Part shown: piece after piece, positions 54,133-63,502 of the stretch
How the letters are laid out: the number at the start of each line of letters is the position of its first letter
Numbering within the stretch: the stretch's first letter is position 1
Source of the DNA: Enterocloster lavalensis
GTDB lineage: Bacteria; Bacillota; Clostridia; Lachnospirales; Lachnospiraceae
Assembly (NCBI RefSeq): GCF_902364025.1
Contig: NZ_CABJCG010000011.1
Location: forward strand, 1 to 64,000
Reading direction: 5' to 3'
DNA: 64,000 nucleotides
Position numbers and translations under genes: made by a program
Notes under the pieces: model-generated
The model's database searches: none
The model's input: the letters and a program-made list of their open reading frames with translations, nothing else
What the model was told of the DNA's origin: nothing

Positions 54133-54480
54133 AAAAAATCCCGCCCCGGAATACATACAAAATCGTATTCCGGGACGGGATCATGTCGTTTTTTCAAACA
54201 TTCAAACATTCCCGCGGTACCACCCGCATTGGGTTCCGGCTGACCGGCTCCCCACTCTTGGCACGTAACGTGTGCAACGTGTATGCCTACTATCGACGCC
54301 CCTGCGCGCAAAACAGGCATCGGTTCGACATACCAGCTCCGGAGTGTTCCCTTCGCCCAGTCCTGCGCGGCGGCGCTCTCAATCGGTGACGCCCCCTCCC
54401 TGTTACATTCCTCAGGCAAGAGTCTCCTTCATAGCTTTTCCCCCGGCGCGGACTCTCATCTTCGCCGGTTTGATTTAATA
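54133..54480 (-). ncRNA. T-box leader of the aspS-gatCAB operon
   Basis: On the minus strand the T-box core GGGTGGTACCGCGGG (54211-54225) pairs with the tRNA acceptor end. It is followed by a strong terminator: 17-bp arms 54165-54181 and 54138-54154 (with one mismatch), then TTTTTT. Upstream lies about 250 nt that would fold as stem I and following stems. A candidate specifier is GAAC (54323-54326), containing the Asn codon AAC and, one base earlier, the Glu codon GAA. An uncharged cognate tRNA would stabilise the antiterminator and switch the operon on. The specifier is my reading without a fold. Confidence 0.9.
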
Positions 54481-54486
54481 CCATCT

Positions 54487-54515
54487 AAAATAGCGCAAGA
54501 CGCTTGAAAAGTCAA
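54487..54515 (-). promoter_or_regulatory. Promoter of the T-box operon
   Basis: On the minus strand TTGACT (54510-54515) and TATTTT (54487-54492) are 17 bases apart. Transcription would start near 54480, giving a leader of about 450 nt to the aspS ATG. Confidence 0.65.
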
Positions 54516-54578
54516 GGCCAAAATGAATCAATGTTCAAAACGTTGCAAATAATTAAGTTTTGTCCACCCATTCCCGCC

Positions 54579-56174
54579 TCAGGCGTGGGGAATATCCGTA
54601 AATTCTGAAATCTCCCGGCTGACCGTGCAAAGGTCCTCCACACAGAGCCCGTGAACGTCCTCGTGTCCGGTAATCCGGGCAAAGGTTTTTAGCTCCTCCA
54701 GCGTCACGTTCAGGTAGTTGGCCACCCTTCTGGCCGCCGCCTCCTGCGGGAACCGCTTGCGCAGCTGGGGATCCTGGGTCGCCACCCCCACCGGGCACAT
54801 GCCGGTGCCGCAGATCCGGTACTGCTGGCAGGCTGCGGCCATCAGGGCCGCGGAGGCGATGGCCACGGCATCCGCGCCCATTGCCAGCGCCTTGGCGAAG
54901 TCGGAGCTCACCCGCAGGCCGCCGGTGATTACCAGCTGGATCGGGCTCCCCGCCTTGTTTAAATAGGCTTTTGCCCGGTGCAGGGCGTAAATGGTGGGCA
55001 CGCTGGTGGCGTCCCGGATCAGCTTGGGGCTTGCCCCCGTGGCTCCCCCACGGCCGTCGATGGTCACGAAGTCAGGCTCCGCAAACACGCAGAATTCCAG
55101 ATCCCGCTCGATGCGGCCCGCCGCGATCTTGATACCGATGGGCCTTCCGCCGGACTCCTCCCGGAGGCGGTCCACCAGCGCCTTCAAATCCTCCTTCGTG
55201 TCAATCCCCGGGAATTTGGAGGGGCTGATCACGTCCTGTCCAAGGGGCTTGTTACGGATGGCCGCGATCTCAGGCGTCACCTTGCTTCCGGGCAGATGGC
55301 CTCCCATCCCCGGCTTGGTCCCCTGACCGATTTTGATCTCGATGGCGTCCGCCCGGCGCAGGTTCTCCGGCGTGGCGCTGTAGAGGTTAGGGACATACTC
55401 GAAAATGTACTTGTAGGCCGCATCCATCTCCTCGGGCAAAATTCCTCCCTCACCGGAACACATGGCGGTCCGGGCCATGGCGCTGCCCTGGGCCAGAGCC
55501 ACCTTGGTCTCCTTGGAGAGCGCGCCGAAGGACATATGGGAAATATACACGGGGTGTTCCAGCACCATGGGCTGTTTCGCATGTTTCCCGATCACGGTTC
55601 TGGTGCTCACCGGCGCGTGCTCGTCCAGAGGCGGCGGATTTAACTGCGCGCCCAGGATCAGAATGTCGTCCCAGCCCGGCATGGGCATCCGGGTCCCCAT
55701 GGCCGCGATGATGCTCTTGCCGCTCACCGCCATCTCGTGGATATCGTCCATGAAGCGGCTGTCCGTGTTGACCCTGGCGTACTCGGGGTCGTAGGCGGGA
55801 GCTGGAGCGGGGCCGGGAGCCACGGCGGGACCGGGAGCAGCGGCGGGACCGGGAGCCACGGCGGGACCGGGAGCAGCGGCGGGACCGGGAGCCACGGCGG
55901 ACGGCGTTTGTGCCGGCTCAGTGCCGACAGCGCCGGTGGGATCGAATGTGGGAGCCGCCCCGGTCACAGCGGCAGTTCCGGCTTCCGGCGCAGCAACCTC
56001 TCCGGTCGCCGACACACCCGATACCGTTTCTCCCGCATCCCCCACATCATCCACCTTCACCAGCTTATCCGCGGCCACCCGGCATACCGGGCACACCTTC
56101 AGTTCGCCCACCGGCACCCCTTCCTTCTCCTCATCATACATTGACCCACAAAATCTACAGCGATAAACTGCCAT
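54579..56174 (-). CDS. Rubredoxin-like domain fused to a GltB-type (glutamate synthase FMN) domain
   Basis: The ATG at 56174 follows AAAGGAGAAGGGT and gives 531 residues. Residues 1-45 are rubredoxin-like, with CxxC pairs at Cys6/Cys9 and Cys28/Cys31. A flexible Ala/Pro/Gly linker follows (about 50-135). Then comes the FMN-binding glutamate synthase domain: ISHMSFGALSKE, KIGQGTKPGMGGHLPG, TIDGRGGATGASP and the 3Fe-4S cysteines C-x5-C-x4-C in CQQYRICGTGMCPVG. The glutamine amidotransferase and GXGXG domains of full GltB are absent, as in archaeal-type stand-alone subunits. It may make glutamate from 2-oxoglutarate with ammonia from another subunit, or do other FMN chemistry. The rubredoxin part suggests direct electron supply. 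Confidence 0.85.
   Translation of the reverse strand: MAVYRCRFCGSMYDEEKEGVPVGELKVCPVCRVAADKLVKVDDVGDAGETVSGVSATGEVAAPEAGTAAVTGAAPTFDPTGAVGTEPAQTPSAVAPGPAAAPGPAVAPGPAAAPGPAVAPGPAPAPAYDPEYARVNTDSRFMDDIHEMAVSGKSIIAAMGTRMPMPGWDDILILGAQLNPPPLDEHAPVSTRTVIGKHAKQPMVLEHPVYISHMSFGALSKETKVALAQGSAMARTAMCSGEGGILPEEMDAAYKYIFEYVPNLYSATPENLRRADAIEIKIGQGTKPGMGGHLPGSKVTPEIAAIRNKPLGQDVISPSKFPGIDTKEDLKALVDRLREESGGRPIGIKIAAGRIERDLEFCVFAEPDFVTIDGRGGATGASPKLIRDATSVPTIYALHRAKAYLNKAGSPIQLVITGGLRVSSDFAKALAMGADAVAIASAALMAAACQQYRICGTGMCPVGVATQDPQLRKRFPQEAAARRVANYLNVTLEELKTFARITGHEDVHGLCVEDLCTVSREISEFTDIPHA
55797..55902 (-). repeat. 18-bp in-frame repeats in the linker of the rubredoxin-GltB protein
   Basis: Alternating GGGACCGGGAGCCACGGC-type 18-bp units encode PGPAVA/PGPAAA repeats. 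The length is a multiple of three, so the linker can vary without breaking the protein. Confidence 0.8.
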
Positions 56175-56448
56175 ACCCTTCTCCTTTCCAATTACTCCGA
56201 TCTTCAATAATAGTAACTATTCTTATAATATCACAAAAAAATGCAAATGTCCATGAAATCTCGTACAGGATTCCAAAACAAGAAGCCAGTATGTTACGGT
56301 TCACAGGCAATATCCCGCGAGGCGTTTTTTGTGAGTGGAGCGCAGCGGAAGTCACAGAAAACCCAAGGACAGCAGTGCGAAACGGCGTTTTTTGCCGTTT
56401 CTGTGCATCGCGAAGCGTGTTGCTGGGAACGGAGTGTACAGTAACGCC
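56175..56448. other. Intergenic stretch with GC-rich hairpins
   Basis: No supported gene. GAAACGGC/GCCGTTTC (about 56379-56401) forms a hairpin around a TTTTTT-containing loop. A short open frame across it has no ribosome site. The sequence resembles decayed repeat DNA more than coding sequence. Confidence 0.4.
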
Positions 56449-56486
56449 AGTACGCCCCGGCACCGCTTCCGGTGCCGGGGCGTACT
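56449..56486. terminator. 17-bp perfect hairpin with a four-base loop
   Basis: AGTACGCCCCGGCACCG (56449-56465) and its exact complement (56470-56486) enclose CTTC. It lies 13 bases after the AGE-family gene and is probably where the amino-sugar operon ends, although no T run follows. An RNA-stabilising 3' end or a repeat element are alternatives. Confidence 0.55.
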
Positions 56487-56498
56487 CACGCTTCCGTA

Positions 56499-57959
56499 TC
56501 AGTCCATTTCCATCATTGTTTCCAGCAATTCCAAAATCAGGATCAAATTCCGCGTGATGTGGAATGGGTCCTTCACCGGAAGGGCCACCACCTTATCCTG
56601 GGGACTTCCGTCCCGCTTGCAGATTTGCTTCCACTCCCGCACCTCAGGATCGCGGTTTGGAAATGTCCGGAATGTGTAGGAAAACACCTTCTCATGCCAC
56701 TCCAGAAACCGCGCTTCGCCGGTGCGGTGGTAACACAGCAGCGTGGTGTAAAGCGCCTCCGAGTGCACCCACCACAGCTTATCGCCCCAGCCCTCCCGGA
56801 CCTGGCGTTCTACGGGCTCGATAGGAGACGCCGCTCCGTCCGGCGGCACGTCTGCCTTCACAGGCTTCATCTCCGCCAACATCTCTTCCGTCCCCACCGG
56901 CGGCCCTCCTGCCTTCACAGGCTCCATCTCCGCCGACAGCTCTTCCGTCCCCACCGGCGGCCCTCCTGCCTTCACAGGCTCCATCTCCGCCGACAGCTCT
57001 TCCGCCCCCACCGGCGGCCCGCCCGTCACCGCGCTATAATGCAGGATCCCCCCGAATTCCCGGTCCCAGCCGATCTCCAGCGCCTGCGCCGTTATTCCGG
57101 CGATTCTTGGCACCAGTTCTTCCCGGCCCAGCAGGTCCGCCGCCTCCATCATGAACCACATGTCCTCGATGGTGTGCCCGGGATTGGCGTGCTGTCCCAA
57201 AATCCCCTCCACCGGACGGTTGTCCGCGGCGATCACCTCGTGGATCACATTCCTCTCATGCGCAAAATGGTTCAGAATATCGTCCGTAAATCCCCCCAAC
57301 CGCTCCCGCAGCGCTATGCAGTACCCGGAATCCGGCTCCAGCAGGGCCGCGGCCTCATGCAGCTCCTTCGTCACATTGGAAAGGATCATGGGAATTCCGT
57401 GGGCCCGGTACCGTTCCGACAGCGGGTAAGGCAGGGTATTGTACGTTCCCGACTTCACCCGCTCCAGAATGGACTCATAGAGCCGTTTTCCAAACGCATA
57501 AGCCTCCCGGTCTCCGGCCGCGGCCCCATACCCGGCCATGGCCAGAACCACAAAGCAGTCCGCGTAGATGCTCATGTCCAACGGCTCCCAGCCCTCCACG
57601 TGCCTGGGGCTTCCGTCCCGCTCCATCAAATAAACGCAGCGCCAATCCTCCGGCCCCATGAGACAGTGGCGGATCAGAAAATCCCGCCCTGTCTTTGCCA
57701 GCCGCAAAAACTCCTGCCGCTGTTTCCGGGAAAAAATCCCAGCTTTTGTGACGGCAAGCCTGGAAAACACCCACACAAACCTTCCCTGGCTCCAGGTGTA
57801 TTTGTCGTAACTTTGAAGCTTCTCCCCCGCGTTGTCAAAGCAGTTCACATACCCGCCGTACTCCCGGTCCTCGCACCGGGGCAGCCAGAACGCCAGGATG
57901 CGGTTGGTCAGTTCATTTTCATAAAAGCCCTTCAGGCGAAGCAGTTCATTCCGGTCCAT
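56499..57959 (-). CDS. AGE-family N-acylglucosamine 2-epimerase-like protein with a repeat insertion
   Basis: The ATG at 57959 follows GAGGGGGAA; 486 residues. The (alpha/alpha)6 barrel family members epimerise N-acetylglucosamine/N-acetylmannosamine or isomerise mannose and related sugars. YGGYVNCFDNAG, KYTWSQGRFVWVFSRL, EGWEPLDMSIYADCF, NPGHTIEDMWFMMEAADL and WGDKLWWVHSEALYT carry the conserved Trp, Arg and His-Glu residues. Between about residues 312 and 368, inside a loop before the last barrel helices, three 19-residue units (GGPPVGTEELSAEMEPVKA) are inserted; normal members lack them. It is the last gene of the LarA-nagB-nagA run and may bring ManNAc or a similar sugar into the pathway. 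Confidence 0.88.
   Translation of the reverse strand: MDRNELLRLKGFYENELTNRILAFWLPRCEDREYGGYVNCFDNAGEKLQSYDKYTWSQGRFVWVFSRLAVTKAGIFSRKQRQEFLRLAKTGRDFLIRHCLMGPEDWRCVYLMERDGSPRHVEGWEPLDMSIYADCFVVLAMAGYGAAAGDREAYAFGKRLYESILERVKSGTYNTLPYPLSERYRAHGIPMILSNVTKELHEAAALLEPDSGYCIALRERLGGFTDDILNHFAHERNVIHEVIAADNRPVEGILGQHANPGHTIEDMWFMMEAADLLGREELVPRIAGITAQALEIGWDREFGGILHYSAVTGGPPVGAEELSAEMEPVKAGGPPVGTEELSAEMEPVKAGGPPVGTEEMLAEMKPVKADVPPDGAASPIEPVERQVREGWGDKLWWVHSEALYTTLLCYHRTGEARFLEWHEKVFSYTFRTFPNRDPEVREWKQICKRDGSPQDKVVALPVKDPFHITRNLILILELLETMMEMD
56854..57024 (-). repeat. 57-bp in-frame tandem repeat, three units
   Basis: Units at 56854, 56911 and 56968 are nearly identical, with slightly more change in the first. 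Each encodes 19 acidic, proline-containing residues inserted into the AGE-family enzyme. Confidence 0.9.
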
Positions 57960-57966
57960 TTCCCCC

Positions 57967-59163
57967 TCATTTCCCGGCCCCAAAGGAGCCGAACACCACG
58001 CTGCCCTGCACCATTACGCCGTTTACGCGGATATCCTCGTCAAAGCTGATCAGATTGGCCGTCTTTCCCGGCATGATGCTGCCCACCTGGTCCGCCAGTC
58101 CCATAATCGAGGCCGGGGTCAGACTCATCATGCGCACGCAGTCCCACAGCGGCACCCTGGCCCGGTGGTACATCACCCGCACCAGCCGGTCGTCCGTGGC
58201 GATGCTGCCCGCAAATGCCGTGCGGTCCGGCATCTTGGCCACATCGTCCTCGATGATCACCCGCTGTCCGTTCTTTAAACTTCCCAGCACGGATTCCTTC
58301 ACATTCTGTCCGGCGCAGCGCATGGAGTCGCAGGTCAGCGCCACCTTCTCCGGCCCCTTTAAGCGGTACACCATCTCCAGGATTTCCACCGGCAGATGGC
58401 AGCCGTCGGCGATGACCTCCACGGTCAGATCGCCGATGCAGAACGCGCTCTCGATCAGACCGGGGTAGCGGAAGCCGCCCTTTCTCACCATGCCGGACAT
58501 GGCGGAGTAGAGGTGGGTCACGTGGTTGATTCCGTTGTGGTACGCCTCCAGGACCTGGCTGTATTCCGCGTCGGTGTGGCCCATGGAGGGCACGATGCCG
58601 TGGTCCCGCAGACAGCGGGCAAACTCCATGGCTCCCGGCAGCTCCGGGGCCAGGGTCCAGCGGGAGATGGCTCCCTCGCCGTAGAAGATGAACTCCTCGT
58701 ACTCCTCCCGCTGCGGGTCGCGGATGTATTGTTCGTCGATGGCCCCCTTCTGTTTCCGGTTCAGATAGGGTCCCTCCATGTGCAGTCCCGGCAGCTCCGG
58801 CCCGTCCGTCATGATGCGCCTTGCCAAGCGCAGCCCATCGATGCTGTTTAAAATCTCCTCCCGGCTGGCCGCAAGGGTGGTGGGAAACAGCGTGGTGGTG
58901 CCGTGCTGCAAATGGGTCTTTGCCGCCGTGATCACCGCCTCCGCGGTGCCGTCCATAAAGTCGCAGCCCCCCGCGCCGTGGCTGTGAATCTCCACAAATC
59001 CCGGGGACAGGTATTTTCCTCTCAGGTCATACACCTGGTCCCCCTGTCCGGTCTCCGGAAGCCCCTTTCCGGCGGCTTTGATCCGGTGTCCCTCCACGGT
59101 GACAAATCCCTGCTCCACCCGGTCCGGGTAGATCACTGCGGCGTTTACAAAATGTATGCTCAT
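57967..59163 (-). CDS. nagA: N-acetylglucosamine-6-phosphate deacetylase
   Basis: The 398-residue amidohydrolase removes acetate from GlcNAc-6-phosphate. GFVEIHSHGAGGCDFMDGT holds the HxH of the metal site, HLYSAMSGM and ADGCHLPVE follow, and the catalytic Asp is in LTCDSMRCAG (the family usually has SDA here, a small deviation). Start after GGGAGGTATTCC. It lies 18 bases behind nagB and 7 before the AGE gene. Confidence 0.93.
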   Translation of the reverse strand: MSIHFVNAAVIYPDRVEQGFVTVEGHRIKAAGKGLPETGQGDQVYDLRGKYLSPGFVEIHSHGAGGCDFMDGTAEAVITAAKTHLQHGTTTLFPTTLAASREEILNSIDGLRLARRIMTDGPELPGLHMEGPYLNRKQKGAIDEQYIRDPQREEYEEFIFYGEGAISRWTLAPELPGAMEFARCLRDHGIVPSMGHTDAEYSQVLEAYHNGINHVTHLYSAMSGMVRKGGFRYPGLIESAFCIGDLTVEVIADGCHLPVEILEMVYRLKGPEKVALTCDSMRCAGQNVKESVLGSLKNGQRVIIEDDVAKMPDRTAFAGSIATDDRLVRVMYHRARVPLWDCVRMMSLTPASIMGLADQVGSIMPGKTANLISFDEDIRVNGVMVQGSVVFGSFGAGK

Positions 59164-59181
59164 GGAATACCTCCCGTCTTT

Positions 59182-59948
<767 letters not shown>

Positions 59949-59952
<4 letters not shown>

Positions 59953-61238
59953 ATGGATTCTCCTTCGTCGTATAAAAATGCCTCCGCGCCTCCGCTCATG
60001 GCCGCCACCCGGCAGCCCTCGTACTCCGCCACCGCGTCGTCGATGGCCTGCTGGAGCGCGGACAGGGGATAATATTTGCAGCCGCAGGCGCTCATCTGCT
60101 CCCCGGTCACGCCGTCGCCAACCACCACCAGCTTCCGGCGGCGGCGCATCTTGGACATGCTGTTGCCAACGGCGATGGCCAGCCGGTCGCCGGGAATGGC
60201 TTCCCCTGCGATGCAGGCCCGCACGATGGCGTCGCCGTCGTCCCTCGCCATGTATTCCGGATACTCCGGGTGCGGCCCGATGCCCTCATAGTTGGGGCTG
60301 ATCATAATCATGGTGCCGCCCCGGTCCCCCTTAAGGGCTGGTTCCGCCCCGTACATGGCCTTTGGAGACTGCCAGAAATCCTGATCCGCCGGATGGGAGC
60401 TGACGATCACCACGTCGGCCTTCTCCGTCACCTTGCTGCCCAGCACCTGCTTTCCGATCTTCACGCCCTCCCGGTGGGCGGCCACGTAGTCCCCGGCCAC
60501 CACCCGGCAGAGCTTTAACTCCGGGGTCAGAATGGTGTTGATGATAAAGTCCAGGCCGATCAGCTTCACCCAGCCCTCCATCATATCCCGGATGGGGGTG
60601 GTGGACAGCCCGAACATGTTCTCGTCGTAGAGACTGGCTTTCAGGTGGAAATAGGAGACCGTGTCCTCCCCGGCCACGCCGGGAAAAATGATCTTTCCGC
60701 CTCCGCCCCAGCCCATCACCGGGTGGGGTACCAGATTTCCCACCCCGATGCGCAGGTCCGCGTCCATCACGGAGCTTGTGGCCATGAGGGGCGCGCCCTC
60801 CTCGGTGTCTCCGATATAAACCAGCTTTTCGGGATCCCGGAACTCGGAGTTCACCACCGGGTAGGTTTGGTAGATCTCCTCCCCCACCCGCTCCCGCATC
60901 TCGTCCTCCGTCATATAGCGGTGGCTGCCCAGGGCGATGACAATCTTGATCCGTTCCCGCCTGGCCCCGCAGCGGATCAGTTGATCCAGCAAAACCGGCA
61001 GAATGGTGCTTATGGGCGTGGGGCGGGAGCCGTCGTCCACGATCACGGCGATCCTCTTATCCGGGGTCACGATGTCCTCCAGCTTCGGACCGCCGATGGG
61101 GTGCTCGATGGCGTCCAGAATCATCCGCTCCGGGTCCCCGGCGGGCTGGGCCTCAGGCGGGTCGATCATGCCGATAAAACACTGATCCGGCACCTCCATG
61201 CCCACCATCTCATTTCCGTAAGGGAGACTGATTTTCAT
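59949..61238 (-). CDS. LarA-type nickel-pincer hydroxyacid racemase/epimerase
   Basis: The 429 residues align with lactate racemase LarA. His106 (ALGSHRYMT), His172 (LVPHPVMG), Lys182 (GGGGKIIFPG) and His198 (VSYFHLK) correspond, with a constant offset of two, to His108, His174, Lys184 and His200 of the Lactobacillus plantarum enzyme, where Lys binds the NPN cofactor and the His residues act on the substrate or hold nickel. DDGSRPTP (about 68-75) is also conserved. Members of the family act on lactate, malate, gluconate and other 2-hydroxy acids. Here it is embedded in an amino-sugar operon, overlapping both neighbours as ATGA. The cofactor genes larB, larC and larE are not in the window. Confidence 0.88.
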
Positions 61239-61690
61239 GGCCTGACACCTCTCTTTTCCATTACTGCCGCGCCGATCTGCTCCATCCGTTCCCGGTACAA
61301 ATCGTCGGTCAGCGTGATTTTATCCTGCTCCTGAGGGAACAGCACAAAGGGGCCGCCCCATCCCAGCCTGCCCTTATATTTCGGACACAGGGTGAAATGC
61401 ACGTGAGTCACCTCGTCGCCGTAGATCGCGTAATTGATCTTGTCGGCCCCAAACAGCTCCTTTATGGTCTGAGCCAGGGCGCAGACGTCGTCCATAAACG
61501 CATCCCGCTCCTCCTTGGGAATCTCGTACAGCTCGTTATAGTGGTCCCTGAACATAATGGTGCAGCGGCCCGGCAGCGTCTGGTCCTTGCACAAAAACAC
61601 GCTGGAAGCCTTCAGATCGCAGATTTTAAACAACAGGCTGCGAAACCCCTCATCCTGGTCGCAGTAATAGCATCCCTTCACATTTTCCAT
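61235..61690 (-). CDS. HIT-family protein with a degenerate triad
   Basis: The 151-residue protein has the histidine-triad fold: a CYYC pair near the N terminus (metal site in some members), SVFLCKDQTLPGRCTIMFRDHYNELYEI, and the active strand VTHVHFTLCPKYKG. The triad reads H-x-H-x-T, so the third His is replaced by Thr, while the nucleophilic His is kept. HIT enzymes split nucleoside phosphoramidates, nucleotidyl or sugar-nucleotide bonds. The place between the permeases and the LarA gene, with a 4-base overlap, implies a dedicated role that I cannot name. Confidence 0.82.
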   Translation of the reverse strand: MENVKGCYYCDQDEGFRSLLFKICDLKASSVFLCKDQTLPGRCTIMFRDHYNELYEIPKEERDAFMDDVCALAQTIKELFGADKINYAIYGDEVTHVHFTLCPKYKGRLGWGGPFVLFPQEQDKITLTDDLYRERMEQIGAAVMEKRGVRP

Positions 61691-61708
61691 GACAAATATC
61701 CTCCCTAT

Positions 61709-62557
61709 TTATTTAATCGCTCCCGCGGTGTGATCCCCGGTAATATAATTCCGGATGCAGATAAACAGGATCACCAGCGGAACGGTGGTGTACATGGCCC
61801 CGGCCATCACGTAATGCCAGGGGATTCCCACCGCCGGATTGTTCTTTAAAATCTCGTAAAGGCTGACGATAATGGGCTTTTTCTCCGTGGTGGAGATAAA
61901 GGTGAAGGCGAACAGGAACTCGTTCCAGGTCCGGGTGAAGGCGAAGATCACCGCCACCGCGATCCCGGTGCTGGACACCGGAAGAAAGATCCTTGTCATC
62001 ACCATAAACGGGCTGCAGCCGTCGATTTTCGCCGCCTCCACCACCTCCTTGGGAACCCCGTCGAAGGTGGCTTTCAACATCAGCACAATAAACGCCAGGT
62101 TGAAGGTGGTGTTCATCAGCACCAGGCTGAGCCAGCTGTCGATCAGTCCCATCTTGTTCATCATGGTATAGAGCGGGATAATGACGATAACCGGCGCGAA
62201 CATCTGACTCACCAGCACCAGGTAATACATCTGCTTTTTGCAGTAAAAATTCAGGCAGGAAAAGGCGTAGGCCGCCGGGATGGCGATCACCATAATCAGG
62301 GCGATGGTCATTCCAGTGATGACCAGGCTGGCCTTGAAGCCGTTTAAAATGTGCATTTTCCGGAACACCTGCACGTAGTTCTCAAAGGCGAACACCTTGG
62401 GAATCCAGGTCACCGGCATGGTGAACACGTCGTTGGCCTTCTTTAGGGACACCGAGATCATGGCCGCCACCGGGAACATCAGGGTCACAATGATGAGAAG
62501 CACCATCAGCAGGAAAAGGAATTTTTTTACATTTCGTTTGACTCTGTAACTATTCAT
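61709..62557 (-). CDS. Sugar ABC transporter permease, MalG type
   Basis: The 282-residue protein has six helices and the EAA loop EAAKIDGCSPFMVMTRIFLPV near residue 195, split by the usual Gly; it is a MalG/UgpE-type CUT1 permease. FAFTRTWNEFLFAFTFI is also typical. It overlaps the MalF-type gene by 8 bases. The ATPase is not in the window; CUT1 systems of Firmicutes often share one MsmK-like ATPase. Confidence 0.93.
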   Translation of the reverse strand: MNSYRVKRNVKKFLFLLMVLLIIVTLMFPVAAMISVSLKKANDVFTMPVTWIPKVFAFENYVQVFRKMHILNGFKASLVITGMTIALIMVIAIPAAYAFSCLNFYCKKQMYYLVLVSQMFAPVIVIIPLYTMMNKMGLIDSWLSLVLMNTTFNLAFIVLMLKATFDGVPKEVVEAAKIDGCSPFMVMTRIFLPVSSTGIAVAVIFAFTRTWNEFLFAFTFISTTEKKPIIVSLYEILKNNPAVGIPWHYVMAGAMYTTVPLVILFICIRNYITGDHTAGAIK

Positions 62558-63443
62558 ACCGCGTATCCTCCCCCTTGGAATTCACATAGAGCACCGCGAA
62601 CACGGACAGGATCAGGAAGCTGACCACGCTGATCGCCGCCGAGTATCCCCGGTTGTTGAACTGGAACGCGTTCTGGTAGATAAAATTCACCATGATGGAG
62701 GACGAGTTGGCCGGTCCTCCCTGGGTCATCATATAGATGACGTCAAAGGTGTTGAAGGCCCAGATTCCGATGAGCAGCCCCAGCGTGCGCACCGAGGAGG
62801 TGATGAGAGGCAGGGTGATGGACCAGAACTGCTGCCATGCGTTAGCCCCGTCGATCCGGGCCGCCTCGTAGATGTAGGAGGGGATGGAGTACATGGTGGA
62901 CAGAATGTTCAGGGCGCAAAACGGCGCCACCGCCCAGATGTTGACAATCATCACCGCAATCAGCGAGGTCTTGGAATTTCCCAGGAAATCCACGGGCAGC
63001 CCCAGAATATGGGTATCCATCAGAAACTGGGTGATGTGCCCGAACATGGGATTATACATCAGACGCCAGATCATGCAGGACACCGCAGCCGGCATGGCGT
63101 AGGGAATCAGCATGATGGCCGTCATCATTTTCTTGCCCAAAAATTTTTTGTACAGAATCAGGGCCATGAGAAGCCCCAGGATCAATTTGAACGCCACGCC
63201 CACGAACACCCACACAAAGGTGTTCTTAAACATGCGCGGCGTATCCGGGTTGGCGAACAGGTCTGCAAAATTCTGCAGGCCCACGAAGATCATATCTCCG
63301 TTCACCCTCCGCTCAAAAAAGGACATGTAAAAAACCTGTGTGATCGGGTATAAAATAAACACGAGAAATATCGCAAGCATGGGAAGAACGTAACATAAAT
63401 TAACCGCTTTATCGCGCTTTTCTTTTTTCGATAAACCATTCAT
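62550..63443 (-). CDS. Sugar ABC transporter permease, MalF/UgpA type
   Basis: The 297-residue protein has six helices, opening VLPMLAIFLVFILYPITQVF, and the EAA loop EAARIDGANAWQQFWSITLP near residue 200. It is the partner of the MalG-type gene that follows. It is separated from the binding-protein gene by an intrinsic terminator, so it should be made at a lower level. Confidence 0.93.
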   Translation of the reverse strand: MNGLSKKEKRDKAVNLCYVLPMLAIFLVFILYPITQVFYMSFFERRVNGDMIFVGLQNFADLFANPDTPRMFKNTFVWVFVGVAFKLILGLLMALILYKKFLGKKMMTAIMLIPYAMPAAVSCMIWRLMYNPMFGHITQFLMDTHILGLPVDFLGNSKTSLIAVMIVNIWAVAPFCALNILSTMYSIPSYIYEAARIDGANAWQQFWSITLPLITSSVRTLGLLIGIWAFNTFDVIYMMTQGGPANSSSIMVNFIYQNAFQFNNRGYSAAISVVSFLILSVFAVLYVNSKGEDTRYE

Positions 63444-63461
63444 TGCCGGTCCCCCTCATCT

Positions 63462-63493
63462 AAAAAAGCGGGCGGGAAAGGATTCCGCCCGCT
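63462..63493 (-). terminator. Intercistronic attenuating terminator between binding protein and permeases
   Basis: AGCGGGCGG (63485-63493 on the minus strand) pairs with CCGCCCGCT (63467-63475) around a 9-base loop and is followed by TTTTTA. It lies between the binding-protein stop and the first permease start. Confidence 0.75.
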
Positions 63494-63502
63494 GATTCGT
63501 TG

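Noticed and set aside
56472..58049. A 525-codon open frame on the plus strand opposite the AGE gene.
   Set aside because: It is antisense to a gene with clear family motifs, is rich in Pro/Arg/His as expected of GC-rich shadow frames, and lacks a ribosome site.
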